Assembly (NCBI RefSeq): GCF_000309385.1
Contig: NZ_JH976537.1
Location: 5,973,388-6,037,387, forward strand
From: Nodosilinea nodulosa PCC 7104
GTDB lineage: Bacteria; Cyanobacteriota; Cyanobacteriia; Phormidesmidales; Phormidesmidaceae
Direction of reading: 5' to 3'
Length of the DNA: 64,000 nt
Shown: positions 54,080 to 62,558 of the stretch, in pieces
Numbering within the stretch: the stretch's first letter is position 1
Layout: each line of letters begins with the position of its first letter
Translations under genes and position numbers: made by a program
Notes under the pieces: model-generated
Seen by the model: only the letters and a program-made list of their open reading frames with translations
Told to the model about the DNA's origin: nothing
The model's database searches: none

Positions 54080-54913
54080 TCAGCACTGCTGCTTTAAAAA
54101 GCTGATCATTTGAGTCAAAAAATCTGCGCTTGGCAGATTAGATGCTGCTGAACCAATTCGGGAATCTTCCTTAATTTTAGCTGGACCCGAATTTGCTACC
54201 GGTATCTCCTCCACCAGCCCTGTTAGCATTAGGCGAAAGGCAGTGCAGCGGATAGGTTCAGCTTGCAATTTCAGACGCTGAGCAATTTCACTCAGAGGAA
54301 TCTTGCCGTTGGCAAAGCCCCAAACACTCCATTCCTGACGAGTTAGCCGCGCCTGAGGTTTTCCATCCGTTGTACTGAGCAAGCCTGAGTTCAGGTTAGG
54401 CAATTTATCTTTCAGCGCGGACCAATTTCGCAAACTGCGTAAACCTGGCAAGGTGACTTCAGTTGCTGGAACACTCGCCCCCACCATTTCTAAGTAAGGC
54501 ATTTGGACATCATTGGTGAAGTGAAAAGTACCATCGGGAAGCTCAAATAAAACACAAATTTCTTGAATAACTTGTGTAGAGAACAAGCCCTGCAACTGCT
54601 CTTTTGTCAACAACTCTTGAGATCTGAGATAAACACCGAAGGGTGTGCGAGCTGGGCACTTTTGAATTAGCCCTAGAAGTTGAGCTTTCGAAAGCAGCTG
54701 ACGACGAGCGATTAGATGAGCTAATCCGTGGTAGTCATTGCGGTTGGCTGCGGCAACAATGCGCCCCTGTTTAAGCCAAATAAAATGGTCTTGAGAAGAG
54801 TCGGCTGCATTAGGAAGCGCGCGCACCGTTAGCAATCCGCTTTTGTTGCCCTCCTCCACAAGCTGCAAAACTTCTGGCAATGAAAAATTGGATAACTTCC
54901 CGCTAACTACCAT
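54080..54913 (-). CDS. PATAN/DUF4388 domain protein
   Basis: A 277-residue protein. The N-terminal PATAN (DUF4388) domain reads VVSGKLSNFSLPEVLQLVEE, GNKSGLLTVRA and HFIWLKQGRIVAAA, continuing to ~150 (FELPDGTFHFTNDV). A winged-helix-like C-terminal part (QEWSVWGFANGKIPLSEIAQ) follows at ~195-250. In cyanobacteria PATAN domains occur in PatA-like response regulators that control phototaxis and pili; this one lacks a receiver domain. It is last of four genes, 24 bp after the GTPase gene, and is probably co-transcribed with it. Confidence 0.85.
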   Translation of the reverse strand: MVVSGKLSNFSLPEVLQLVEEGNKSGLLTVRALPNAADSSQDHFIWLKQGRIVAAANRNDYHGLAHLIARRQLLSKAQLLGLIQKCPARTPFGVYLRSQELLTKEQLQGLFSTQVIQEICVLFELPDGTFHFTNDVQMPYLEMVGASVPATEVTLPGLRSLRNWSALKDKLPNLNSGLLSTTDGKPQARLTRQEWSVWGFANGKIPLSEIAQRLKLQAEPIRCTAFRLMLTGLVEEIPVANSGPAKIKEDSRIGSAASNLPSADFLTQMISFLKQQC

Positions 54914-54937
54914 AATTTCAATCGTCCTGAAAATTAT

Positions 54938-55486
54938 TTATCGCTTCAACATTAAATTTTGGGAAAATTGCTCAACCAATTTTATGGTAGCTTGGGCGAC
55001 GGAGGATTTGTTTGTAGGATCAACGCGAATAATGGGGGGCCTCTTAATATCAACACGCCCATATCCCAGGGCAATAGCCATGTCTTTTGCGCCCCAGGCT
55101 CCAGGGCAATCCATATGTGTAAACCCAACAATCATAGGGGCTTTGGTTCGCTGTTGCATGAAGTTGCTAATCACTCTGGCGTTGCGAAGTTCTGCCGGAC
55201 GATCCGCAGGGACTAGCAATATATAGGCATCAGCTTTATGAATCAGCAAATCCCACATAAAGTCAAATCGAGTTTGTCCAGGTGTGCCATAGATATGTAA
55301 CACCATATCTTTGTTGAACTTTAGTCGTCCAAAGTCTAAGGCAACTGTCGTTTTTTGCTTAAGTTGGGCGGTCTCATCAGTGGCCTGACGATCAGTGTCC
55401 ACCACTTGAATCTCACTAATCGAACGGACAAAAGTGGACTTTCCTGCTCCAACCGGTCCAGTGACGACTAAACGTAGAACTTCCAT
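54938..55486 (-). CDS. Small Ras-like/MglA-type GTPase
   Basis: A 182-residue P-loop GTPase. G1 VTGPVGAGKSTFVRSI (~8-23), switch/G3 HIYGTPGQTRFDFMWD (~64-79), G4 FTHMDCPGAWG (~121-131). The G3 motif 'GTPGQxRF' is that of the bacterial MglA/conservon D group rather than of Era/EngA translation GTPases. It acts in the cytoplasm as a molecular switch. Its neighbours are a Roadblock/LC7 protein, the usual regulator (MglB-like), and a PATAN protein. Confidence 0.9.
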   Translation of the reverse strand: MEVLRLVVTGPVGAGKSTFVRSISEIQVVDTDRQATDETAQLKQKTTVALDFGRLKFNKDMVLHIYGTPGQTRFDFMWDLLIHKADAYILLVPADRPAELRNARVISNFMQQRTKAPMIVGFTHMDCPGAWGAKDMAIALGYGRVDIKRPPIIRVDPTNKSSVAQATIKLVEQFSQNLMLKR

Positions 55487-55761
55487 TGCGGTTACCCGTT
55501 TTGTTTAAAATTGGTAACGACCAAGCTTGAAATCGATCAAATTAAAAGCAGGTCGGGTTGAAAGAGGACGTTTGGAAAGAGTATTTGGCCACAATAAGCT
55601 GTTCAGCACACGCAAAGAGACAGATTTCTTGCCTCAACCATCCAAAAAACTGAATCTTTAGGGACTTTACAAACATCCTCTAAACTCAAAATTAGCTTAA
55701 GCCCAAAACATTCAAACCTTTAAGTTGAATCGATGGGCTTGTAAAATACGCCGACTCAGCA

Positions 55762-56130
55762 CTAGTTAAAAATTAACTTTAGCTCAGCTACAATACGCTT
55801 AATTTCTAGTTGAAGAATCCCCTGCTTTGCTGATTTGTGGGCAAGTACTAGTAGCAGAGCATCTTGACCACAGTCCATTAGAATGCTATAGCCCTGTTCA
55901 CCTTCAATTAGAACCCGCTCGATGCTGCCACGGGATAGTTCACTACCAATCCGTTCGCCCAGTGAGAGCATTGCTGCTGACATTGCTGCCACTCGTTCTT
56001 CGTCCATTCCAGGGGGCAAAGCTGAAGACAGTGATAGACCATCTGGTGTGACAATAGCAGCTCCCTGAATTTCGCTCAAGCCAGCAACGAAGTTCTGCAA
56101 AATGTGGCCGAGCTTTTCTGAATTGATCAT
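55762..56130 (-). CDS. Roadblock/LC7-domain protein (MglB-like)
   Basis: A 122-residue single-domain Roadblock/LC7 protein. LGHILQNFVAGLSEIQGAAI (~7-26), VTPDGLSLSSALPPGMDEER (~27-46), AAMLSLGERIGSELSRGSIE and YSILMDCGQDALLLVLAHKS match the family. These form dimers and act as GTPase regulators (MglB, CvnB). A 275-bp AT-rich spacer separates it from the GTPase gene, so the GTPase may also have its own promoter. Confidence 0.9.
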   Translation of the reverse strand: MINSEKLGHILQNFVAGLSEIQGAAIVTPDGLSLSSALPPGMDEERVAAMSAAMLSLGERIGSELSRGSIERVLIEGEQGYSILMDCGQDALLLVLAHKSAKQGILQLEIKRIVAELKLIFN

Positions 56131-56234
56131 GATTTGACATCCTTAAAAGATATAAATGTTGACTTTACAGAGTGAATATTGAAGTCCAGCTTAAAGCTTA
56201 AGTTCTACAAACTCAAGAGAAGGCGCGTTAGAGG

Positions 56235-56720
56235 CTAACGGAGATTTAGTTCTATGACATCGTATTGACCACCCCTCAATACAGATTCAACTTGAGTGCC
56301 GCGAAGCCGTTGTCCCATCATGGTTTCTAATGCTCCTTGAACAGCACCTAGCGTAAATGACAGGGTGCGCGATGACCCTTGTGGTTCACCGGCGGAGCAG
56401 ACTGTTTCGCGGCAATAAACTCGGTAGCCACTATCGGTTGCTTCAATTTTGTCAATAATACAAAGCCGAGTTCCCTCTTTTCCGAGCGCTTGGCTCATTG
56501 CGGCTGTCGCTTCCTCTAAAGCAGGCTTCTGACCAGCTAAACCTAGCTCAGCCACTAGATTTTTGCCGCGTATGCGCCCTGCTGCAATAGCAGAAATCAA
56601 TGCAGCTTTTTCTCCAAGAGCCTCTTCTAGGCCAGTTATCAATGCTCTAAAACAGATGATGCTGTTGAAGTCGCCCAATTCAGAGCGGAGCTGAGTTTCT
56701 GTCAGGGTAGCGTTAGTCAT
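56235..56720 (-). CDS. V4R-like (4-vinyl-reductase-like) domain protein
   Basis: A 161-residue protein. Its C-terminal half looks like a V4R domain: YRVYCRETVCSAGEPQGSSR (~103-122), then LSFTLGAVQGALETMMGQRL (~124-143) and RGTQVESVLRGGQYDVIEL. V4R domains bind small hydrophobic molecules or serve as sensor dimers. The first half (SIICFRALITGLEEALGEKA) is helical. ATG 56720 follows GGAG with 11-base spacing; an upstream ATG (56813) adds sequence without similarity. It is first of the four-gene cluster, 104 bp before the Roadblock gene. Confidence 0.72.
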   Translation of the reverse strand: MTNATLTETQLRSELGDFNSIICFRALITGLEEALGEKAALISAIAAGRIRGKNLVAELGLAGQKPALEEATAAMSQALGKEGTRLCIIDKIEATDSGYRVYCRETVCSAGEPQGSSRTLSFTLGAVQGALETMMGQRLRGTQVESVLRGGQYDVIELNLR

Positions 56721-57652
56721 ATTAAAGGATTCTCCATAATACAGCTTTAACCGAATAGCCCTTTTACTTACCTTCATTTGCAGGTTGCCCGCACTTAAAG
56801 AGAAAGTAAACAAGGGGTATCTAAGATATCTGAAAAGGCCTTCTCAATATAAGTTTATAGAGTTAGCTTTCAGCCTTATTTAGAATAAGCAACAGGACGA
56901 AAAGAGGTCTCGAATTTAGTCGATTAGCCTGATAGATAGGTGGCAAAATAAAACCTAATTCAACACCTAAAACGATGTTGCCCTGGACTCATTGATTCAG
57001 ATACAACTTATTCTGCACGTGAATGATTGCCAAGGCAATCCGCATTTACGCGCAAACAAGCTTAGAAATTAAGAAGTTTTTTTAAGCTGCAAATAGATGG
57101 GCTTCCAACAATAATTGAATCTCTTGAATTGCGAAAATACCTACATCTTAATTCAAGAAAATGACATTCTTGTGACATCTTAGCTTGGAAGCGCAAAAAA
57201 GCCCTGGAAGGGTTGCTTCGCAAGGGGTTTAAGGTGAGATAAATTAGGCTGGGTGAGGTATTTCACCAGAGACTTGAGCTCTTCAACTCAAAATCAGCCT
57301 GATGGGAACACTCCGCTTGTCTAGCTGTAGCCAGTCTGGGGAGGACAGTTTCCCTAAGAACGTTTGAACGCTCAAATGTTTCTCAGGCTTATGAATGTCT
57401 CAACATGTCTCAACCCGATTGACTATGGCGATATCGTCAACTGCAAGGCCAATTGAGTCAATAGATGCAGCCGGTTAACCGACGGCATCTGCAAAGGTTT
57501 TTGAGATTGTGGCGGCGGTATTGCAGTCTGGCGAGGCTTGTCTAGGGCAGTGGGCACTGGGCGACTGCGCCTACATAGACGCCTGCATAGGTTTTGAGCG
57601 ATCGACCAGTCGCTGAGGGAGACCTGGATTTTGGCCTAAACGGAGGGTTTTC
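56721..57652. other. Long non-coding stretch upstream of the signalling cluster
   Basis: About 930 bp without a supported gene. 56814-57200 is AT-rich and should hold the promoter of the V4R-like gene. Small hairpins occur: GGTGA-n6-TCACC (~57253-57268) and a CGGTTAACCG palindrome inside an AGATGC/GCATCT stem (~57463-57490). 57321-57435 is a copy of the palindromic repeat described separately. 57530-57650 shows nothing recognisable. Confidence 0.5.
57321..57435 (+). repeat. Palindromic repeat, copy outside the IS element
   Basis: CTAGCTGTAGCCAGTCTGGG at 57320-57339, GTTTGAACG in the centre (57362-57370), and GACTATGGCGATATCGTCA at the end correspond in order to the blocks of the better-conserved copy inside the IS982 element at 57700-57806. 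The central palindrome is degraded here. Confidence 0.6.
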
Positions 57653-57699
57653 TAGCTTAACCTGAGTTCGGGATAAGGAAAGGAGGGGCTCTGTAAGCT

Positions 57700-57806
57700 G
57701 ATATAGCTGTAGCCAGTCTGGTTAAGACATGTCTCCTATGACCGTTCAAACGTTTGAACGGTCATAGGGTTCCTGGATGTCCTAACCAACGTGACTATGG
57801 CTATAT
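57700..57806 (+). repeat. Long inverted repeat with a perfect 32-bp palindrome, inside the IS
   Basis: GATATAGCTGTAGCCAGT at the left and ACTATGGCTATATC at the right pair imperfectly. GGTTAAGACAT pairs with ATGTCCTAACC inside them. The centre is a perfect palindrome (57736-57767), each half CTATGACCGTTCAAAC and its complement. It lies in the transposase leader, 28 bp before the ATG, and would form a very stable cruciform or RNA hairpin. Confidence 0.8.
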
Positions 57807-57833
57807 CACGTAAATGATTCAGCAGGCCCCCCT

Positions 57834-58712
57834 ATGGATAGTCTAGAAGAGCTGTTTTGCCACATTGATGATTTCTGCTGTCAGTTCGAGCCGAAATGGC
57901 ACCAGATGCTGCTGGGTGAAGGCGTTCAACACCGTCAGCGCCAGCGATCGCTGAGCTTAAGCGAGGTGATGACAATCTTGGTGTGCTTCCACCAGCAGCA
58001 CTATCGCAACTTCAAGGCGTTCTACAACAAGCATGTCTGCGTGCACTGGCGAGAGGCCTTTCCTGGCCTGGTCAGCTATCACCGCTTTGTGGAGTGGATG
58101 CCGTCGGCTCTGCTGCCCTTATGCGTGTACCTGAAGCACTGTTTTGGCGCTTGTAGCGGCATCAGCTTTATCGATAGCAGCAGCCTCAAGGTGTGCCACA
58201 ACCGTCGGATTCGACGCCACAAGGTGTTTCGCGGCCTGGCGGCTCGGGGCAAAACCTCAGTTGACTGGTTCTTTGGCTTCAAGCTCCACCTGGTGGTTAA
58301 TGACCAAGGGGAGTTGCTCAACATCCAAATCACGCCGGGCAATACCGACGACCGCAAGCCCGCCTGTGACTTGCTTCAAGGCCTCTATGGCAAGGTCTTT
58401 GCTGACCGGGGCTATGTCTCCAAAGCACTGGCAGAACGCCTCTTTGAGACCTGTGGCATCGAGTTCTTTGCCAAACCCAGGCGCAACATGACAAACCACT
58501 TGATGCGGCTCACCGACAAGTTACTGGCCCGCAAGCGCGCCATTGTCGAAACCGTCATTGACCAGCTCAAGAACATCTCCCAGATTGAGCATTCCAGGCA
58601 TCGCAGCCCTACCAACTTCATGGTCAATGTCATCTGTGGCTTGATTGCCTACTGCCATCAGCCCAAGAAGCCTTCCCTCAATCTTGACTTCGCTCTTCCT
58701 CCATCGGCTTAA
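57834..58712 (+). CDS. IS982-family transposase
   Basis: A 292-residue DDE transposase of the usual IS982 length. Catalytic region: [20 protein letters not shown] (first Asp, ~103), [33 protein letters not shown] (second Asp, ~187) and [20 protein letters not shown] (Glu, ~245). [20 protein letters not shown]-like helix-turn-helix material lies at ~35-60. No frameshift or internal stop, so it should be active. It begins at ATG 57834 within the bounded element. Confidence 0.94.
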   Translation: MDSLEELFCHIDDFCCQFEPKWHQMLLGEGVQHRQRQRSLSLSEVMTILVCFHQQHYRNFKAFYNKHVCVHWREAFPGLVSYHRFVEWMPSALLPLCVYLKHCFGACSGISFIDSSSLKVCHNRRIRRHKVFRGLAARGKTSVDWFFGFKLHLVVNDQGELLNIQITPGNTDDRKPACDLLQGLYGKVFADRGYVSKALAERLFETCGIEFFAKPRRNMTNHLMRLTDKLLARKRAIVETVIDQLKNISQIEHSRHRSPTNFMVNVICGLIAYCHQPKKPSLNLDFALPPSA

Positions 58713-58860
58713 CCCGAACTCAGGTTAGCTTAACGATCGGCTAAATTTTCTCTGCGCCAAAAGCTGGTCGGTTTTACCCTTGAGCAAGCTCTGGAGAGAA
58801 GGGGGTACTCCAGGGTCTCAGCGTCAACGTTAATGGGTGCCTATCCGGAACCCAGCACCA

Positions 58861-59415
58861 TTATCTTTTGAGCAATCCTACGGGTCCATAAAACGCCAGG
58901 TGGGTGGTGCCATAGGGCTTTTGCCGCACCAGGTCCAGGCCAGGAATCGCGATGGGTTCCCAAGCATCGGGGCTATACTCGACGGCCATCTCGCCCGTGG
59001 GATGGAGCAGATTCAGGCTCACCACCCGCTCCAAAACCGGACTATACAGCTCGCTGTCGTAGGGTGGGTCGAAGTAAATGCAGTTGAAGGGTTGCCCGTG
59101 CAGCCGCGAGAGCTGTTTGACCACATCGCCTTTAAACAGGCTAAACGTTTGATCGGGCTGGACCACCTTCTGCCAGTTTTCGCGGGTGAGGGCGTAGGCC
59201 TCTGGCGACTTCTCAATACCCACTACCTCTGCCGCGCCCCGGCACAGCGCCTCGGCCCCGATCGCGCCGCTGCCTGTGCACAGGTCGAGCCAGCGGCAGT
59301 CTGCAATGCGCCCCTGCCAGATGTTGAACAGCGCCTCCCGCACGCGGGCCGCCGTGGGCCGGGTGTCTAAACCGGGCAGGGTTTTGAGGGCGCGATTGCC
59401 GTAGATGCGCAGCAT
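58861..59415 (-). CDS. rsmD: 16S rRNA (guanine(966)-N(2))-methyltransferase
   Basis: A 184-residue SAM methyltransferase. MLRIYGNRALKTLPGLDTRP at the start with TAARVREALFNIWQ (~22-35), SAM motif I WLDLCTGSGAIGAEAL (~43-58), and the catalytic NPPY-like motif IYFDPPYDSELY (~118-129). It modifies G966 of 16S rRNA. hisH lies 3 bp upstream on the same strand (stop at 59419), so the pair is probably one operon. The IS982 element is inserted 130 bp downstream of it. Confidence 0.94.
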   Translation of the reverse strand: MLRIYGNRALKTLPGLDTRPTAARVREALFNIWQGRIADCRWLDLCTGSGAIGAEALCRGAAEVVGIEKSPEAYALTRENWQKVVQPDQTFSLFKGDVVKQLSRLHGQPFNCIYFDPPYDSELYSPVLERVVSLNLLHPTGEMAVEYSPDAWEPIAIPGLDLVRQKPYGTTHLAFYGPVGLLKR

Positions 59416-59418
59416 AGA

Positions 59419-60063
59419 CTAGCCCACAGCCGCAGGGGTTTGAGCTTTCACCAGAGCCACAAAGTTGGCCAGCATCACCAGGCCAGCGGGGGCCGACTTT
59501 TCGGGGTGGTACTGCATGGCTAGGATGTTGTCCTGGGCGATCGCCGCCGTTACCGTCTGGGTCCCGTGGGTTGTCGTCGCCGCATTCACCGCCGGGTCAG
59601 CGGGCTCGGCGTAGTAGGAGTGCACAAAGTACACCCAGTCGCCATTGCTCACCCCCTGCCACAGCGGGCAGTTGGGCTGCGTCAGCGTCAGCTGGTTCCA
59701 CCCCATGTGGGGAATGGTAATGCCAGGCTCTTTTTTAAATTTGCGAATGCGGCCTGGAATAATCCCCAGCCCTGGCTCTACCCCCTCGTCGCTGCCGTCA
59801 AACAACAGCTGAAGCCCCAAGCAAATACCCAGGAAGGGTTTGCCCCTGGCAATTTGCTCCAGAATAGGCTCCACCAGCCCGGTCTCGCGCAGGTGCCGCA
59901 TAGCTGGGTCAAAGGCCCCATCCCCCGGCAGCACCAGGGCATCAGCCGACTCCAAATCCGCGACGGCCTTGGTAATGTGTGGCGTTGCCCCAGCCAGCGC
60001 CAGCCCCTTGCAGGCCGAGTGCAAATTACCCATGTCGTAGTCGATGACGGCAATATTAGCCAT
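59419..60063 (-). CDS. hisH: Imidazole glycerol phosphate synthase, glutaminase subunit
   Basis: A 214-residue class I glutamine amidotransferase. MANIAVIDYDMGNLHSACKG at the start, oxyanion/nucleophile GKPFLGICLGLQLLFDGSDE (~74-93, Cys ~80), VYFVHSYYAEP (~138-148) and NILAMQYHPEKSAP (~184-197, His and Glu). It feeds ammonia to HisF in histidine and AICAR synthesis. ATG 60063 gives the canonical start; an upstream frame is unsupported. rsmD follows within 3 bp. hisF is not in the window. Confidence 0.95.
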   Translation of the reverse strand: MANIAVIDYDMGNLHSACKGLALAGATPHITKAVADLESADALVLPGDGAFDPAMRHLRETGLVEPILEQIARGKPFLGICLGLQLLFDGSDEGVEPGLGIIPGRIRKFKKEPGITIPHMGWNQLTLTQPNCPLWQGVSNGDWVYFVHSYYAEPADPAVNAATTTHGTQTVTAAIAQDNILAMQYHPEKSAPAGLVMLANFVALVKAQTPAAVG

Positions 60064-60361
60064 ACACGCTCCTGCTCTATCCTCTGTATGGGGCCTTTGT
60101 GTGAGGCCTTTGTGTGTGACCTTTTTGCGGGGCACGGGGTTCTACAGACTCTATCCTACCTGGCAGAGCCGAATGGATTTTGGATTTAGAGTTCTGGATG
60201 CGAAATGCTTCCTTGTGGGTTACGGCCAATGCCAGATTTGCGTGACTTCGAAAAAGTTTGATTACGGCCTAACCCACGCTACAGTTTCTCCCCATCTCCC
60301 CCATCTCCATCTACCCATCCACCCTCCCACTCATCCACCCTCCCACTCATCCACCCTCCCC
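60064..60361. other. 298-bp spacer with a 16-bp C-rich tandem repeat
   Basis: At about 60313-60360 the unit ACTCATCCACCCTCCC (first copy ACCCATCC...) occurs three times just before the peptidase ATG. It is low-complexity C-rich sequence like that before arsJ (43200-43246) and, on the other strand, before the LysR gene (4840-4930). No gene is seen. Confidence 0.6.
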
Positions 60362-60895
60362 ATGCTCCTCACTACCTTCGCCCCCTGGCGCGCCCACCAG
60401 CCCTCCAACGCCGCCGACGATCTGATCGCCCATCTCCAGCGGCAGCGGCAAATTCCTCCTGGCACCACTGTTCTGCGCCACATTCCGGTCAGTTTTGAGC
60501 TGGCTCCCATTCGCGTGATGGCCAAGCTGGTTGAGCTGCGCCCGGCGGTGGTGGTGTGCTGCGGCATGGCCGAGGGCCGCAGTCAGCTCAATCTAGAGCG
60601 CTACGGCAAAGGGGATGACCTGGCCTTGGAGACGCTTCTGCCCCTAGACTGGCTGATGGCCGACACTCACCTGACCACCATCAGCGACTGTGCCGGTACC
60701 TACGTGTGTAACCACCTGTACTACCGGCTGCTGGGGGCGATCGCGCAGCAGTGCTGGTCAACCCAGGCTTTGTTTGTGCATATTCCACCGCTGACTACGG
60801 CCACTCAGCCTCTGCTGGCCCGCGACCTGGCGCTGATCCTAAAACGGTTGGCGGGGCTAACGCCACCGTCAACTGCCCCCAGCGGGGTCAATTGA
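60362..60895 (+). CDS. Pyroglutamyl-peptidase I-like (family C15) protein
   Basis: A 177-residue protein of the C15 fold. LTTFAPWRAHQPSNAA replaces the usual 'TGFxPFxxxxxNPS' start. VVVCCGMAEGRSQLNLERYG (~62-81, catalytic Glu), ISDCAGTYVCNHLYYRLLGA (~104-123, Cys in VCN) and ALFVHIPPL (~136-144, His) preserve the Glu-Cys-His triad. It should remove N-terminal pyroglutamate or act on a related substrate in the cytoplasm. It is shorter than typical Pcp (~210). Its 3' end overlaps the convergent surface-protein gene by eight bases. Confidence 0.83.
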   Translation: MLLTTFAPWRAHQPSNAADDLIAHLQRQRQIPPGTTVLRHIPVSFELAPIRVMAKLVELRPAVVVCCGMAEGRSQLNLERYGKGDDLALETLLPLDWLMADTHLTTISDCAGTYVCNHLYYRLLGAIAQQCWSTQALFVHIPPLTTATQPLLARDLALILKRLAGLTPPSTAPSGVN

Positions 60896-62513
60896 CGGTG
60901 ACCCTAAAGCGAACCAGCCCCACCTGGTTTGCGTTGATGTTGCCGACGTTGACCACGACGGCTCCATTGTTCTGGCTCGCACCGCAGATTGCGGGTAGCG
61001 CTTCTCCCGGCCCAAAGAACCTGCCCGGATCGGCGTCGTTGGCGTTGGTATAAGTCACCACTGGCCCGGCGGGACTGGAGGATGCGATCGCCTGAATGCC
61101 CTGCCCGGCGCCATAGGCATTGGGGTCAAAGGTTGTGCCGACTGGAATTTGGTCACACACCAGCAGGTCGGTAACTCCAGAGTTGCTGCTGTTGGCCAGG
61201 TAAATGCTGTACTCAATGCCATTGCCCGTGGCGACCGGCGGGTCGGTGACGGCGATTAGCCCCTGGCCCAGGCCGTTGTTACGCAGCAGGTTAACCGCAC
61301 TGTCACTGCCTATCACCTGGCTGAAGTCGGGCAGTGGCGAGGGGCCAATCAAATTGCTGACCCGCTTCACCAGAGAAAAGCCGCCCACCCTCCGAATGAG
61401 GCCAAAGCCTCCAGCAATTAGATCGAGGCCGCCACCTGTACTTTGGCCGTCAGCGGTGGGTAGCCCCAGAAAGTCAGTCAGCGTGTCAGCAGGTGTCACA
61501 GCTGCTGAAAAGAGCGAGTAGCCAAAGACAGGCTGGGTGCTAGCGGGAGCCGTCAACAGTGAGCTAATGGGAAAGAAAATACCCCGCACCGTCTGTGTAG
61601 CCAGGTTATTCACGACGTGGGACGCTTTGAAGGCAGGGTCAGGGGGAGGTGGGGCGTCTTGCCTCGTCACCGCAGTGCCAATGTCAACCCCTGTGTTAGA
61701 GGTTCCCCAACCGTTGGTAGGTATCTGCACCAGGGGACCATAGGCCGTGGGCAGCCCCGCCCCATCCACGGCGGTAATGGCGGCAATGCCAAAGGCATCG
61801 TTGCCGCCCCGCTCCATAATCAAAAACCCTACGTTTCCCTGGTCCGCTGCGGCTACCGTCACCCCAGGGCTGGAAATGATGTAGTCAATCCGCTTGATGT
61901 TGTTGCGGGTCTCCTGCTGACCGGGGCCAGCTTCAGTGTTGTTAAAAACGTTGTCAATGCCCCGGTTGATGGTGCTGCTGAGCATAGCCGCCTCAATACT
62001 GGGCGACTCGCTCGGTCCCAGGGTCAGGGTCGTGGCGTCAGCTACAGAGGCTTCATAAAATAGCGACTGGCGAGCAACGAGTAAGCCTGGGTCGCGGCGA
62101 AACACAATTTGCTGCGGCAAACCCACCGGAGGCAGCAAATCGGTCGCCGGTTCGAAGCGGCCTGCTGCCGTTTCCACGGCCAGAAGAACCCGATTGACGC
62201 CAGCCCCGAAAGTTTGATTGATCGTGGCCCCTACACCAGCACAGCCAGGAAAGCTGACCGTATCGCAGCCCGGAGCAAAGGGAGCGTTGGGATAGCTGGT
62301 GGTTGCGGCTGGCTGATCGACGGTGACCAGGGTCTGCACGGGCGCAGAGGGGGATAGCTGAGCCAGGGCGGGCGCTCCGCCGCCCAGCAGACCAATTACC
62401 ACAATGGCCAGCCCGCCCAGCAGGCCAAGCCAGCGAGGGCCAGGGGCGCGGGGCGGCGCGGCAGTCTTTTGCGAGGGCAGAGGCAGAGGAGTCTGGCACA
62501 TGGCAGGCATCAT
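60888..62513 (-). CDS. Large secreted/surface protein, unknown
   Basis: A 541-residue exported protein. A long N-region then a hydrophobic signal (WLGLLGGLAIVVIGLLGG, ending PALAQ near ~52). The mature part is acidic, rich in Gly, Thr, Asn and beta-structure. It carries GNGIEYSIYLANSSNSGVTD (~435-454), like DUF11/conserved-repeat surface domains, near the C-terminus. Few Lys and several paired Cys suit an extracellular location. It is the second gene after the beta-helix/OmpA protein, 45 bp downstream, so the two probably form a surface operon. Confidence 0.75.
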   Translation of the reverse strand: MMPAMCQTPLPLPSQKTAAPPRAPGPRWLGLLGGLAIVVIGLLGGGAPALAQLSPSAPVQTLVTVDQPAATTSYPNAPFAPGCDTVSFPGCAGVGATINQTFGAGVNRVLLAVETAAGRFEPATDLLPPVGLPQQIVFRRDPGLLVARQSLFYEASVADATTLTLGPSESPSIEAAMLSSTINRGIDNVFNNTEAGPGQQETRNNIKRIDYIISSPGVTVAAADQGNVGFLIMERGGNDAFGIAAITAVDGAGLPTAYGPLVQIPTNGWGTSNTGVDIGTAVTRQDAPPPPDPAFKASHVVNNLATQTVRGIFFPISSLLTAPASTQPVFGYSLFSAAVTPADTLTDFLGLPTADGQSTGGGLDLIAGGFGLIRRVGGFSLVKRVSNLIGPSPLPDFSQVIGSDSAVNLLRNNGLGQGLIAVTDPPVATGNGIEYSIYLANSSNSGVTDLLVCDQIPVGTTFDPNAYGAGQGIQAIASSSPAGPVVTYTNANDADPGRFFGPGEALPAICGASQNNGAVVVNVGNINANQVGLVRFRVTVN

Positions 62514-62558
62514 GGAACGGGGAGACGTAGGGCAGGGGTTGGCTTCGAAAAAGGCAGC

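Larger units (their letters stand above)
57660..58725 (+). mobile_element. Complete IS982-family insertion sequence, 1066 bp
   Basis: Terminal inverted repeats ACCTGAGTTCGGG (57660-57672) and CCCGAACTCAGGT (58713-58725) are perfect for 13 bases. Both are flanked by the 7-bp direct repeat TAGCTTA (57653-57659 and 58726-58732), the target-site duplication. One intact transposase gene (57834-58712) fills the right part, its stop touching the right end. Perfect duplication and an intact gene indicate a recent insertion. A palindromic block precedes the transposase gene. Confidence 0.9.

Noticed and set aside
60313-60360. Tandem 16-bp units as a possible CRISPR array
   Set aside because: Units are contiguous with no spacers and are low-complexity C-rich sequence; this is a simple tandem repeat.
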